Below, piece after piece: positions 51,719-61,343 of a stretch of 64,000 nt of DNA. The stretch comes from Fusobacterium necrophorum subsp. necrophorum (lineage in GTDB: Bacteria > Fusobacteriota > Fusobacteriia > Fusobacteriales > Fusobacteriaceae). A program made the translations under genes and the position numbers. Position 1 is the stretch's first letter, and the number at the start of each line of letters is the position of its first letter. A model generated the notes under the pieces. It was not told where the DNA came from and made no database searches. It saw nothing but the letters and a program-made list of their open reading frames with translations. The stretch spans positions 2,232,001 through 2,296,000 of the forward strand of contig NZ_CP034842.1 in NCBI RefSeq assembly GCF_004006635.1, read 5' to 3'.

Positions 51719-52577
51719 AGAATATTTTAATGAGAAATTGGAAGAAATATTAGCTCAATACAATACACCGGTCTGGATTGCAGAGGGAATGCAGTATGCT
51801 TGCCTACAAGGGGGGAAACGAATTCGTCCACAGCTTTTATTTATGAGTTTGGCTTTGTTAGGAAAAGAGATTGCATTGGGGCTTCCCTTTGCTCTTGCCT
51901 TAGAAATGATTCATAGTTATTCTCTGGTTCATGATGATTTACCCGCTATGGATAATGATGAGTATCGTAGAGGGCAGTTGACAACACATAAAAAATTCGG
52001 GGAAGCGAATGCTATTCTGATTGGAGATGCTTTACTGACAAATGCTTTCTCTGTCATGGTGCGAGGAAGTATGGGAAAAGTTTCTTCGGAGAAAATTTTA
52101 GAAATTGTGGCTCTGTTTTCGGAGTATGCCGGAGTAGGCGGAATGATAGGCGGACAAGCTATGGATGTGGCATATGAAGGAAAACAAATTTCTTATAAAA
52201 CTTTGAGTTTTATTCATGAACATAAGACGGGGCGATTATTATTATTACCTATTTTAGTTGCCTGCATTTTAGGGGATGCTTCTTTGGAACAACGAAAAGC
52301 ATTGGAAATTTATGGAAGAAACATAGGACTTGCTTTTCAAATCAAAGATGATATTTTGGATGTAGAGGGAGATTTTGCTCAAATGGGAAAAGCGGTGAAA
52401 AGTGATGAAAAATTGCAAAAATCAACCTATCCGAGTATTTTCGGCTTGGAGAAAAGTAAAGAAATGCTGGCAGAAAGTTTGAGAGAAGCAAGAAAGGCTT
52501 TGGAAGAAGTGTTTACAAAAGAAGACTTACAAGAATTTTTAGAGTTAACGGAATTTATGGAGAAAAGGACGAAATAA
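51705..52577 (+). CDS. ispA: Farnesyl diphosphate synthase-type polyprenyl synthetase
   Basis: 290 residues. First Asp-rich motif DDLPAMDND in YSLVHDDLPAMDNDEYRRG, second motif IKDDILDVEGD, plus GKRIRPQLL. These bind Mg-diphosphate and prenyl substrates. Small-chain (C15) synthase is most likely from the residues before the first motif, feeding undecaprenyl and quinone pathways. The start is TTG 51705, overlapping xseB by 14 bases, with GGAGAG upstream. Confidence 0.92.
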   Translation: MRNYREYFNEKLEEILAQYNTPVWIAEGMQYACLQGGKRIRPQLLFMSLALLGKEIALGLPFALALEMIHSYSLVHDDLPAMDNDEYRRGQLTTHKKFGEANAILIGDALLTNAFSVMVRGSMGKVSSEKILEIVALFSEYAGVGGMIGGQAMDVAYEGKQISYKTLSFIHEHKTGRLLLLPILVACILGDASLEQRKALEIYGRNIGLAFQIKDDILDVEGDFAQMGKAVKSDEKLQKSTYPSIFGLEKSKEMLAESLREARKALEEVFTKEDLQEFLELTEFMEKRTK

Positions 52578-53608
52578 TGTCAACAAAATTACAAGATTAC
52601 GATTATGATCTTCCGGAAGAATTGATTGGACAAAGTCCAAGAGAGCCGAGAGATCATGCAAAATTACTGCTTATCGATCGAAAAACAAAGAAGTTGGAAG
52701 ATAAATATTTTTATGATATTTTAGACTATTTACAAAAAGGGGATGTTTTGGTTCGGAATTCCACCAAGGTCATTCCTGCCAGATTGTATGGTCAAAAGGA
52801 AACAGGAGGGGTACTGGAGGTCCTTTTGGTAAAAAGAAAAGACTTGGATACTTGGGAATGCTTATTAAAGCCCGCTAAAAAATTAAAATTGGGACAGAAG
52901 ATATTCATCGGTCCGAATGCGGAATTGGTAGCGGAACTGCTAGAAATTCAAGAGGATGGAAATCGGATTTTGAAATTTTCTTACGAGGGAAGTTTTGAAG
53001 AGAATTTGGATAGACTGGGAACCATGCCTTTACCACCTTATATTGTAGAAAAATTACAAAATCAGGAAATGTACCAAACTGTCTATGCGAAGCGAGGGGA
53101 GTCTGTTGCCGCACCTACAGCAGGATTGCATTTTACGAAAGAATTGTTGGAAAAGATTCAAGAAAAAGGTATTGAAATTGTAGATATTTATTTGGAGGTA
53201 GGATTAGGAACTTTCCGTCCGGTGCAAACGGAAGACGTATTGAATCATAAAATGCATGAGGAACTGTTTGAAATTCCTCCGGAGGCAGCTGAAAAAATCA
53301 ATCGGGCAAAGGCGGAAGGACGACGAATTATTTCAGTAGGAACAACGACAACGAGAGCCTTGGAATCTTCCGTGGATGAGAACGGTATTTTACTTGCTCA
53401 AAAAAAGAATACGGATATTTTTATTTATCCGGGCTATCGTTTCCAAATGGTAGATGCTTTAATTACCAATTTTCACTTACCGAAATCAACTCTTTTGATG
53501 TTGGTATCCGCTTTTTCAGAGCGAGAATTTATGTTGGACGTATATCATCATGCGGTAGAACAGGAATATCATTTTTTTAGTTTCGGAGATGCTATGTTTA
53601 TTTACTAG
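52577..53608 (+). CDS. queA: S-adenosylmethionine:tRNA ribosyltransferase-isomerase QueA
   Basis: 343 residues. DYDLPEELIGQSPREPRDHAKLL at the start, then VLVRNSTKVIPARL, AAPTAGLHFT and TTTTRALESS are QueA signatures. It adds the epoxycyclopentane precursor to preQ1 in tRNA for queuosine. The ATG overlaps the ispA stop by one base (TAATG). Confidence 0.96.
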   Translation: MSTKLQDYDYDLPEELIGQSPREPRDHAKLLLIDRKTKKLEDKYFYDILDYLQKGDVLVRNSTKVIPARLYGQKETGGVLEVLLVKRKDLDTWECLLKPAKKLKLGQKIFIGPNAELVAELLEIQEDGNRILKFSYEGSFEENLDRLGTMPLPPYIVEKLQNQEMYQTVYAKRGESVAAPTAGLHFTKELLEKIQEKGIEIVDIYLEVGLGTFRPVQTEDVLNHKMHEELFEIPPEAAEKINRAKAEGRRIISVGTTTTRALESSVDENGILLAQKKNTDIFIYPGYRFQMVDALITNFHLPKSTLLMLVSAFSEREFMLDVYHHAVEQEYHFFSFGDAMFIY

Positions 53609-53618
53609 AGGGGGATTT

Positions 53619-55607
53619 ATGAAAAAAATTGAAATCAAAACATTCTTAGAGTATTCTTTTTTATCCAATGTACGCTTTTCCAAAAACGGAAAGTATATTT
53701 CTTATAGCAAGACAAAAGCAAATTTGGAAAAGAATGACTATGAACACTATGTTTATGTGTATGACACGCAAAGTAAAGAAAATAAGGAATATACCTCGTT
53801 AGGAAAAGAAAAAAACGTAGTTTGGCTGGATGATACCCGGTTATTATTTCAAACTTCTCGAGACAGTAACATAAAAGAGAAGAAAAAAGAAGGAGAAGAG
53901 TGGACGGAATATTATTCCATAGATGTACGAGGGGGAGAAGCGAAAGCATTTCTACAACTTCCTTATTCAGTAACGGACATTCAAGCTTGTTCTTCCGGCT
54001 TTGTATTCACGGCGAACTATTCCAATACTGAAATTTCTTTGCACGGTTTGACGGGAGAAGAAAGAGCCAAAGCGATTGAAAAAAAGAAAGAAGAAGCGGA
54101 TTATGAAGTGTTGGATGAAATTCCTTTTTGGAGCAATGGACTAGGATTTACGAATAAACAACGAAATCGTCTTTATCGCTACGAAACGGCAAGTCAAAAA
54201 ATCGAAGCTTTGACTCCTGAATTTATGAATGTAGAGTATTTCAAAGTTTCAGAAAATCGTGTTTTATTCATCGCAGAGGAATATCATGATAAATTGGAGC
54301 AAACCAATGCTCTGTATGAATATGACCTTCTTGAAAACCGATGTTCCTGTTTGATAGAAGACGGAAACTATAATTTCAGTTTTGCAGACTATATGGGAAG
54401 AGATATTGTATGTGCTGCCAGCGACATGAAAAGCTTTGGTATCAACGAAAATCATAAATTATACTTCGTAAAAAATGGGACATTGGAATTATTTTATGAA
54501 AATGATACCTGGTTATTGTCCACGGTAGGCTCCGATTGTAAATTCGGAGGGGGAAAAACTTTTCATACGACAGATAATGCATTGTATTTCTTATCCACTT
54601 TAGAGGATTTTTCTGTCATTAACTGTCTACATCGAGATGGACGCTTGGAACTTTTAACAGCCAGAGACGGCAGTGTGGATTTCTTCGATATTTATAAGGA
54701 TACTCTGGTATATGGGGCTATGAAAGACTACGGATTGCAAGAATTGTATTTGAAAGAAAATACGGAGGAGATAGAAATTACAAAACATAATCGAACTGTT
54801 TTTGAAGAATATTCCGTTTCAAAACCGGAAAAAATCTTTATGGAAAGCTATGGAGAAAGCATAGAAATTTATGTTATAAAACCTGTTGGTTTCGAGGAAG
54901 GAAAGGAATATCCCGCAATTTTGGATATTCATGGAGGGCCGAAAACGGTCTATGGAAATGTATTTTATCATGAGATGCAGGTTTGGGCAAATTTAGGATA
55001 TTTTGTCTTTTTTACCAATCCACATGGAAGTGACGGGAGAGGAAATCGTTTCATGGATATTCGAGGAAAATATGGAAGTATCGACTACGAGGATTTGATG
55101 AAGGCGACCGACATTGTTTTGGAAAGTTATCCTATTGATAGAAAACGAGTGGGAGTAACAGGGGGCTCTTATGGAGGGTTTATGACGAACTGGATTATAG
55201 GGCATACTGATCGATTTGCCTGTGCCGTCTCTCAACGAAGCATTTCCAACTGGATTTCCAAGTTTGGAACGACAGACATCGGTTATTATTTTAATGCCGA
55301 TCAAAACCAGTCGACTCCTTGGAATAAGGTAGAAAAACTTTGGTCACATTCTCCATTGAAGTATGCAAATCAAGTGAAGACTCCTACTTTGTTTATTCAT
55401 TCGGAAGAAGACTATCGTTGTTGGCTGGCGGAAGGATTACAAATGTTTACCGCTTTGAAATATCATGGAGTGGAGGCAAGACTTTGTATGTTTCGAGGAG
55501 AAAATCATGAACTTTCCAGAAGCGGAAAGCCGAAACATCGAGTGCGTCGTTTGGAAGAAATTACAAATTGGTTTGAACGATACTTGAAGAAACAGGAGCG
55601 GGAATGA
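53619..55607 (+). CDS. S9-family serine peptidase (acylaminoacyl-peptidase/prolyl oligopeptidase type)
   Basis: About 662 residues. An N-terminal beta-propeller-like half is followed by an alpha/beta hydrolase. The nucleophile Ser lies in GGSYGGFM, the Asp in HSEEDYRCWL and the His in GENHELSR; these form the catalytic triad. No signal peptide, so cytoplasmic; it would cut short peptides, fitting an amino-acid-fermenting organism. ATG 53619 has GAGGGGG upstream; an earlier in-frame start at 53589 lies within queA. Confidence 0.92.
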   Translation: MKKIEIKTFLEYSFLSNVRFSKNGKYISYSKTKANLEKNDYEHYVYVYDTQSKENKEYTSLGKEKNVVWLDDTRLLFQTSRDSNIKEKKKEGEEWTEYYSIDVRGGEAKAFLQLPYSVTDIQACSSGFVFTANYSNTEISLHGLTGEERAKAIEKKKEEADYEVLDEIPFWSNGLGFTNKQRNRLYRYETASQKIEALTPEFMNVEYFKVSENRVLFIAEEYHDKLEQTNALYEYDLLENRCSCLIEDGNYNFSFADYMGRDIVCAASDMKSFGINENHKLYFVKNGTLELFYENDTWLLSTVGSDCKFGGGKTFHTTDNALYFLSTLEDFSVINCLHRDGRLELLTARDGSVDFFDIYKDTLVYGAMKDYGLQELYLKENTEEIEITKHNRTVFEEYSVSKPEKIFMESYGESIEIYVIKPVGFEEGKEYPAILDIHGGPKTVYGNVFYHEMQVWANLGYFVFFTNPHGSDGRGNRFMDIRGKYGSIDYEDLMKATDIVLESYPIDRKRVGVTGGSYGGFMTNWIIGHTDRFACAVSQRSISNWISKFGTTDIGYYFNADQNQSTPWNKVEKLWSHSPLKYANQVKTPTLFIHSEEDYRCWLAEGLQMFTALKYHGVEARLCMFRGENHELSRSGKPKHRVRRLEEITNWFERYLKKQERE

Positions 55608-56560
55608 AAACAATTTTTACACCCTATCAAATAAAAGGAATTTCTTTTAAAAATCGAATTGTACTTCCTCCTTTGGTTCGCTTTTCTCTTTTAGGAACCG
55701 ACGGCAGGGTCAATCAGAATTTATTGGATTGGTATGAAAGAATTGCAAAAACGGAAGTCGGATTGATTATTGTCGAAGCGACCGCAGTAGAAGAGGCAGG
55801 AAAGTTACGAGAAAATCAATTGGGAATTTGGTCGGATGACATGATAGAGGGCTTATCCAAGATAGTGAAGATATGTCATCAATATGAAACGCCGGTTTTG
55901 ATTCAACTTCATCATGCAGGGTTTAAGGAGAAGATTTCGGAAGTTTCGAAAGAAAGATTGGATGAAATTTTAGACTTTTTTGTGAAAGCTTTTCATCGTG
56001 CCAAAAAAGCCGGATTTGACGGAATTGAGATGCATGGAGCTCACGGATATTTGTTGTCTCAGTTGAGTTCTTCCGTCTGGAATCATAGACAAGACTGTTA
56101 CGGAAATCGTTTTTATTTTGTGAAAAGCTTAATCGAAAAAACAAGAGAGTTGTTTGATGATAGGTTCTTGCTCTCCTATCGGATGAGCGGCAATGATCCG
56201 GAAGTGGAAGACGGAATAGAAATGGCAAAATTTTTAGAACAGATGGGCTTGGATTTGCTACATGTTTCCAACGGAGTTCCGAAGGAAGTAAAACAGGCAG
56301 TTAAAATTTCGAATTATCCTTCTGATTTCCCATTTCATTGGATCACTTTTTTAGGGACAGAAATCAAAAAAGCGGTTTCCATTCCGGTAATTGCGGTTTA
56401 TGGAATTAAGACGGAGAAACAGGCAAGTCGCTTGTTGGAGGAGTTTGATGTAGACTTTGTGGCTGTCGGGCGTGCTATGATTTTTTATCCGAATTGGATG
56501 AAAAAATGTAGGAAAGACTTTGAAAAAAGGATGAGACAGAAGAAAAATGAGAATGGATAA
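55604..56560 (+). CDS. Old yellow enzyme-family NADH:flavin oxidoreductase
   Basis: 318 residues, TIM barrel. IFTPYQIKGISFKNRIVLPPL, then PVLIQLHHAGFK and FDGIEMHGAHGYLLSQ (substrate-binding His pair) and VAVGRAMIFYPNW match the FMN-binding OYE family. It lacks the FeS domain of 2,4-dienoyl-CoA reductase. The substrate is unknown. It overlaps the peptidase gene by 4 bases. Confidence 0.9.
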   Translation: MKTIFTPYQIKGISFKNRIVLPPLVRFSLLGTDGRVNQNLLDWYERIAKTEVGLIIVEATAVEEAGKLRENQLGIWSDDMIEGLSKIVKICHQYETPVLIQLHHAGFKEKISEVSKERLDEILDFFVKAFHRAKKAGFDGIEMHGAHGYLLSQLSSSVWNHRQDCYGNRFYFVKSLIEKTRELFDDRFLLSYRMSGNDPEVEDGIEMAKFLEQMGLDLLHVSNGVPKEVKQAVKISNYPSDFPFHWITFLGTEIKKAVSIPVIAVYGIKTEKQASRLLEEFDVDFVAVGRAMIFYPNWMKKCRKDFEKRMRQKKNENG

Positions 56561-57242
56561 ATTTTTAGTGGAATGTGGACTTGGAAGTCGAAAAGAAGTA
56601 AAAGAACTTTTAAAAAAGAGAAAAATTCAAGTGAACGCTTCTATCGTGACTTCCGGACAACAGATAATAGACGAAGAAAAAGATGAAGTGTTCTATAAAA
56701 AGGAAAAATTAGTTTATAAAAAATTTCGATATTATATCTTGTATAAAAAAGCAGGCTATGTCACAGCATTGGAAGATTCGAAAGAGCGAACAGTAATGGA
56801 ATTGCTTCCGGAGTGGGTCATTCGGAAGGATTTGGTACCTGTAGGACGCTTGGATAAGGATACGGAGGGACTTCTTTTATTTACAAACGACGGAAAATTA
56901 AATCATCAATTGTTATCTCCAAAGAGCCATGTGGATAAGACTTATCATGTTTGCTTAGAAAAAATAATTACAGAAGAGGCAATCGAGCAATTACGACAGG
57001 GGGTTAGAATTGGAGACTATACGACCTTGCCGGCACAGGTGGAACAATTGGAGGAGCAAAAAATTTCCTTGACAATTCAAGAGGGAAAATTTCATCAAGT
57101 CAAAAAAATGTTAGAAGCGGTGGACAACAAGGTAAGTTATTTGAAAAGAGTTTCCTTTGGAAGATTGGTCCTGGGAGATTTAAAACCGGGAGAAGTGAGA
57201 GAAGTTTCTTTGGAGGATATTATTTTCTTGAACACGAAATAG
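56547..57242 (+). CDS. RsuA/RluB-family pseudouridine synthase
   Basis: 231 residues. An N-terminal S4 RNA-binding domain (MRMDKFLVECGLGSRKEVKELLKK pattern) precedes the catalytic domain with the aspartate in GRLDKDTEGLLLFTNDG. The length fits RsuA (16S U516), but RluE or RluF types cannot be ruled out. It overlaps the oxidoreductase gene by 14 bases. Confidence 0.92.
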   Translation: MRMDKFLVECGLGSRKEVKELLKKRKIQVNASIVTSGQQIIDEEKDEVFYKKEKLVYKKFRYYILYKKAGYVTALEDSKERTVMELLPEWVIRKDLVPVGRLDKDTEGLLLFTNDGKLNHQLLSPKSHVDKTYHVCLEKIITEEAIEQLRQGVRIGDYTTLPAQVEQLEEQKISLTIQEGKFHQVKKMLEAVDNKVSYLKRVSFGRLVLGDLKPGEVREVSLEDIIFLNTK

Positions 57243-57252
57243 GAGGGATAGT

Positions 57253-57468
57253 ATGAAATGGAAAAAAACTCATGTAATATTGGTATGCAGTACTTTGTTC
57301 ATGACAGCTTGTAGCACTTCCGTCGGAGTGGGGACCGGATTTCACTTAGGAGGTCTCGGAGTTGGAGTGTCAACTTCTACACCGATTAAAAAAGAAAAGG
57401 CAAAAACAACGGAGGAAGTGGCAAACGAAGCATTGCAAGAAACAAAGAATCAGGAAAAGGCTCAGTAA
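57253..57468 (+). CDS. Small lipoprotein of unknown function
   Basis: 71 residues. The signal peptide ends in FMTAC (lipobox, Cys20), then a Gly/Val-rich stretch (SVGVGTGFHLGGLGVGVSTS), then a Lys/Glu/Ala tail. Small glycine-rich lipoproteins of this kind occur widely in fusobacteria, but the function is unknown. It is 10 bases after the pseudouridine synthase gene, with AGGAGG upstream, and 7 bases before earP. Confidence 0.75.
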   Translation: MKWKKTHVILVCSTLFMTACSTSVGVGTGFHLGGLGVGVSTSTPIKKEKAKTTEEVANEALQETKNQEKAQ

Positions 57469-57475
57469 AATTTTT

Positions 57476-58504
57476 ATGAAAGTAACAAGTATTGATATTT
57501 TTTGTCGAGTCATTGATAATTTTGGGGATATTGGAGTTTGCTATCGGCTATATAAGGAACTTTCTGATTTGTTTCCTCAGAGAAAGCTTCGATTGATTTT
57601 AGATAGGACGGAAGAGTTTTTTGCTCTTTGTCCCGATACCTCTAAAATTCTTTATTCTAGCTATTCTGATATTCTACGACAGGGGCAGGAGGTGGAAACG
57701 GCGGAAGTAATCATAGAAGCCTTTGCCTGTGATATTCCTGAGAATTATTTGCAAAAAGCCTATCAAACTTCCAAGCTCATTATTAATTTGGAATATTTTT
57801 CAGCAGAAGATTGGACAGAGGGGTTTCATCTTCAGGAATCTGTTTTGGGAAGAGGAACTTGTCGGAAATTTTTCTTTATGCCCGGAATTTCTAAAAAAAC
57901 AGGAGGAATTTTGACGAAGAGATATTTTCCGGATTTGTCCTTGGAGGCGTTTGGCATTCGCAGGGAGGACTATGAACTTGTCGGAAGTATTTTTTCTTAT
58001 GAAAAAGATTTCACAAGTTTATTGGAAAGTTTGCAAAAAACCGGAAAGAAAATATGTCTTTGTATTTTAGGGGAAAAAAGTCAGGAGAGCCTTAGAAAAA
58101 GCTTGGGAAATTTTACAAGATATGATAAAATAAAACTAAAGTTTTTACCTTTTTATAGTCAGGAGAACTATGAAGCTCTTATCCAAAAATGTGATTTTAA
58201 CTTTGTGCGGGGAGAAGACTCCTTTGCAAGAGCTCTATTGACAGGCAAGCCTTTTTTATGGCATATTTATCCTCAAAAAAATGGACTGCATTTTCAAAAA
58301 CTGCAATCTTTTTTAGAAAAATACTGTCCTGATAATCCGGCTTTACAAAATAGTTTTTACAGTTATAACAGAGAAGAGACAGATTATTCTTATTTTTGGG
58401 AGCATTTGGCAGATATTCAAAAACATAATGAAGAGTTTCGTGATTATATTCGAAAACACTGTAATTTGGGAATTAAATTAAAACAATTCATAGAAAATTT
58501 TTAG
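57476..58504 (+). CDS. earP: EF-P arginine rhamnosyltransferase EarP
   Basis: 342 residues from ATG 57476; a longer in-frame start would overlap the lipoprotein gene. The N-terminus SIDIFCRVIDNFGDIGVCYRL and the FVRGEDSFARALLTGKPFLWHIYPQ segment are EarP signatures, a GT-B glycosyltransferase. EarP transfers rhamnose from dTDP-rhamnose to Arg32 of EF-P. Its target gene efp starts 13 bases downstream. No rhamnose biosynthesis genes are in the window. Confidence 0.93.
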   Translation: MKVTSIDIFCRVIDNFGDIGVCYRLYKELSDLFPQRKLRLILDRTEEFFALCPDTSKILYSSYSDILRQGQEVETAEVIIEAFACDIPENYLQKAYQTSKLIINLEYFSAEDWTEGFHLQESVLGRGTCRKFFFMPGISKKTGGILTKRYFPDLSLEAFGIRREDYELVGSIFSYEKDFTSLLESLQKTGKKICLCILGEKSQESLRKSLGNFTRYDKIKLKFLPFYSQENYEALIQKCDFNFVRGEDSFARALLTGKPFLWHIYPQKNGLHFQKLQSFLEKYCPDNPALQNSFYSYNREETDYSYFWEHLADIQKHNEEFRDYIRKHCNLGIKLKQFIENF

Positions 58505-58517
58505 GAGGTAACACAAT

Positions 58518-59081
58518 ATGAAAATCGCTCAAGAACTAAGAGCAGGAAGCACTGTTAAAATCGGAAACGATCCTTTCGTTGTATTAAAGGCGGAATACAA
58601 CAAATCAGGAAGAAACGCAGCGGTGGTAAAATTTAAAATGAAAAACTTAATCTCAGGAAATATCTCGGATTCTGTTTATAAGGCAGATGATAAAATGGAT
58701 GATATTAAATTGGATAAAGTAAAAGCAATTTATTCTTACAATGACGGATCTTTTTATGTATTCTCAAATCCTGAAACTTGGGAAAGCATTGAATTAAAGG
58801 GAGAAGACTTAGGAGACGCCTTAAACTATTTGGAAGAAGAAATGGAATTGGAAGTGGTTTACTATGAATCTACTCCGGTAGCAGTAGAAGTTCCTACTTT
58901 CATTGAAAGACAAATTGAATATACGGAACCCGGGCTTCGAGGAGATACTTCCGGAAAAGTTATGAAACCGGCTAGAATTAACACCGGATATGAAATCCAA
59001 GTTCCTTTATTCGTAGAACAAGGAGAATGGATTAAAATTGATACTCGAACGAATGAATATGTGGAAAGAGTAAAAAAATAA
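58518..59081 (+). CDS. efp: Elongation factor P
   Basis: 187 residues, three KOW/OB-like domains. The tip loop reads YNKSGRNAAV with Arg at position 32, the residue modified by EarP, as opposed to the Lys of the EpmA type. EF-P rescues ribosomes stalled at proline runs. AGGAGG lies 8 bases before the ATG. A terminator follows. Confidence 0.97.
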   Translation: MKIAQELRAGSTVKIGNDPFVVLKAEYNKSGRNAAVVKFKMKNLISGNISDSVYKADDKMDDIKLDKVKAIYSYNDGSFYVFSNPETWESIELKGEDLGDALNYLEEEMELEVVYYESTPVAVEVPTFIERQIEYTEPGLRGDTSGKVMKPARINTGYEIQVPLFVEQGEWIKIDTRTNEYVERVKK

Positions 59082-59139
59082 GAGAGTATTTCAATGTACT
59101 CGCTTAGAAAGTTAAACAAATATTGTTAATTAATTTATT

Positions 59140-59185
59140 AAGGATTGATTCCTGTACAAAGCAGGAGTTAATCCTTTTCATTTTT
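59140..59185 (+). terminator. Intrinsic terminator after efp
   Basis: AAGGATTGATTCCTG pairs with CAGGAGTTAATCCTT (G-U tolerated), followed by TTCATTTTTC. It closes the long prfA-efp run; the 59082-59392 gap otherwise holds only the htpG promoter and CIRCE site. Confidence 0.75.
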
Positions 59186-59314
59186 CTTTCTTTTGTTAGT
59201 GTGAATTCAGGGAATTTTTTATTTCAGAATGACAGCTTTTTTTAAATACATCATTTATAAGATTAAAAATATAAATAAATATTATTTTTTGTATAGATAG
59301 AAAGTGAAAAAGAC

Positions 59315-59342
59315 TTGACAGTTTAGGAAAATATGTTACAAT
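59315..59342 (+). promoter_or_regulatory. Sigma-70 promoter of htpG
   Basis: TTGACA (59315-59320), 16-base spacer, TACAAT (59337-59342) with extended TGT. Confidence 0.75.
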
Positions 59343-59349
59343 AAATTTG

Positions 59350-59376
59350 TTAGCCAATATATACAAAGAGTGCTAA
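59350..59376. promoter_or_regulatory. Degenerate CIRCE (HrcA operator) upstream of htpG
   Basis: TTAGCCAAT, exactly 9 bases, then GAGTGCTAA. The right half matches the CIRCE half-site perfectly; the left half matches in five of nine bases. It sits just after the -10 box, where HrcA would block transcription. Confidence 0.6.
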
Positions 59377-59392
59377 AAGGAGGAAAACAGAA

Positions 59393-61210
59393 ATGAGAAA
59401 AGAAGAAAAAATATTTCAGGCAGAAACGAAAGAGTTATTGAATTTGATGATTCATTCCATTTATACGAATCAGGAAATTTTTTTACGAGAGTTGATTTCC
59501 AATGCCAGTGATGCTTTGGATAAATTTAAATTTCAATCTTTGACCGATGACAATTTGGATCAGGGAGAGGCTTTGGAAATACATCTTACCATTGATAAAG
59601 AAAAAAGACAAATGAGCATAGAAGATAATGGAATTGGAATGACTTATGAAGAAGTTGATGAAAATATCGGAACCATTGCAAAATCAGGTTCAAAAGCTTT
59701 TCGAGAAAAATTGGAAGCTGCAAAGAAAAGTGAAATTGACATTATTGGGCAGTTCGGAGTTGGATTCTATTCCGCCTTTATTGTAGCGGATGAGGTTTCT
59801 TTGGAAACAAAATCTCCATATGGAGAAATGGGAGTAAAATGGAGTTCCAAAGGAGACGGTTCTTATGAAATTGAAGAAATTACAAAAGAAAAAAGAGGAA
59901 CCAAAATTACCTTGCATTTAAAAGAAGGAGAAGAATTTGATCAATTTTTAGAAGAATGGAAGATAAAAGAATTGGTAAAAAAATATTCCGACTATATCCG
60001 ATATCAAATTAAAATGGGAGAGGACACTTTGAATTCCAGTCAACCGATTTGGAAAAAAGCAAAGTCTGAGGTAACAGAGGAAGAATACAAGGAATTTTAT
60101 AAATCCAACTTCCACGACTGGCAAGACCCTTTATTGCATTTTCCGTTAAAAGTGCAGGGAAATGTGGAGTACACCGCCCTATTATATATTCCGCAAAAAG
60201 CTCCTTTTGATTTTTATACGAAGAACTTTAAACGAGGTTTACAATTATATACTAAGAATGTTTTCATCATGGATAAGTGTGAGGAATTGATTCCGGAATA
60301 TTTTAGTTTTGTGGCGGGATTGGTGGATTGTGATTCCCTATCTTTGAATATTTCTAGAGAAATTTTACAACAAAACAAAGAATTAGAAGTCATTTCCAAG
60401 AATTTAGAGAAGAAAATTATTGCGGAATTGAAGAAATTATGGACAAAGGACAGAGAAACCTATATCAAAATATGGGAAGAATTCGGAAAGAATATTAAGT
60501 TCGGAGTTCAAGATATGTTTGGAATAAATAAAGAAAAATTACAAGATTTATTGATTTTCCAATCGACTCTGGAAGATAAATATGTAAGTTTAAAAGAATA
60601 TGTGGAGAGAATGGGAGAAGCAAAAGAAATTTTATATGTTGCCGGAGAAGATTTGGCAACGATGAAATCTCTTCCGAAAATGGAAGCCCTGAAAGAACAA
60701 GGAAAAGAAGTATTATTGTTCACAGACAAAATTGATGAGTTCACCATTCGAGTATTACAAGAATATGAAGGAAAGAAATTCAAATCTATCAGTGATTCCG
60801 ACTTTGTATTGGAGGGAAGTGAAGAAAAGCAGGAAGAGGCGAAAAAAGCTGCTGAAGAACATAAGGATTTATTAGCGGAAGTCAAGGAAATGTTAGGAGA
60901 TAAAGTGACGGAAGTAAACTTCAGTGCCAATATTGGAAATGTAGCTTCTTCTCTATTATCCAAAGGAGCTATCAGCTTGGAAATGGAAAAAGTGTTATCA
61001 GAAATGCCGGGAAATGAAAAGGTAAAAGCGGAAAAAGTCTTGGCGTTAAATCCGGAACATCCTTTGATTCAAAGATTGCAAGGGGAACAAAACGAAGAAA
61101 ACAAGAAACATTTAGTTTCCGTTCTATATAATCAGGCAAGATTGTTGGAAGGATTCGCTGTGGAAAATCCGGCGGAATTTATCAAGAGTTTGAATGCCCT
61201 TTTGAAATAA
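59393..61210 (+). CDS. htpG: Hsp90-family chaperone HtpG
   Basis: 605 residues. The N-terminal GHKL ATPase has LRELISNASDALDKFKF, then SIEDNGIGMT and IGQFGVGFYSAFIVAD. The middle domain (HFPLKVQGNVEYTALLYIP, RGLQLYTKNVFIMD) and a C-terminal dimerisation domain follow. It is complete and at normal length. Control by a CIRCE-like site suggests membership of the HrcA heat-shock regulon. Confidence 0.97.
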   Translation: MRKEEKIFQAETKELLNLMIHSIYTNQEIFLRELISNASDALDKFKFQSLTDDNLDQGEALEIHLTIDKEKRQMSIEDNGIGMTYEEVDENIGTIAKSGSKAFREKLEAAKKSEIDIIGQFGVGFYSAFIVADEVSLETKSPYGEMGVKWSSKGDGSYEIEEITKEKRGTKITLHLKEGEEFDQFLEEWKIKELVKKYSDYIRYQIKMGEDTLNSSQPIWKKAKSEVTEEEYKEFYKSNFHDWQDPLLHFPLKVQGNVEYTALLYIPQKAPFDFYTKNFKRGLQLYTKNVFIMDKCEELIPEYFSFVAGLVDCDSLSLNISREILQQNKELEVISKNLEKKIIAELKKLWTKDRETYIKIWEEFGKNIKFGVQDMFGINKEKLQDLLIFQSTLEDKYVSLKEYVERMGEAKEILYVAGEDLATMKSLPKMEALKEQGKEVLLFTDKIDEFTIRVLQEYEGKKFKSISDSDFVLEGSEEKQEEAKKAAEEHKDLLAEVKEMLGDKVTEVNFSANIGNVASSLLSKGAISLEMEKVLSEMPGNEKVKAEKVLALNPEHPLIQRLQGEQNEENKKHLVSVLYNQARLLEGFAVENPAEFIKSLNALLK

Positions 61211-61279
61211 TTCAATTGCAATCTATCATCTCAATGATTTTAGAGAGTGATAAATTCAGCTAGAATATTTAGGAATTGC

Positions 61280-61308
61280 TTGACATTTTTCATAAGAGAG
61301 ACTATAAT
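61280..61308 (+). promoter_or_regulatory. Sigma-70 promoter of the toxin-antitoxin operon
   Basis: TTGACA (61280-61285), 17-base spacer, TATAAT (61303-61308). Confidence 0.88.
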
Positions 61309-61309
61309 T

Positions 61310-61325
61310 GTATTACAAATAATAC
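61310..61325. promoter_or_regulatory. Toxin-antitoxin operator palindrome
   Basis: GTATTA and TAATAC, perfect 6-base arms with a 4-base centre, overlap the transcription start. Autoregulation by the ribbon-helix-helix antitoxin is expected. Confidence 0.6.
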
Positions 61326-61343
61326 GAAGAGGAGTTGATGAAA

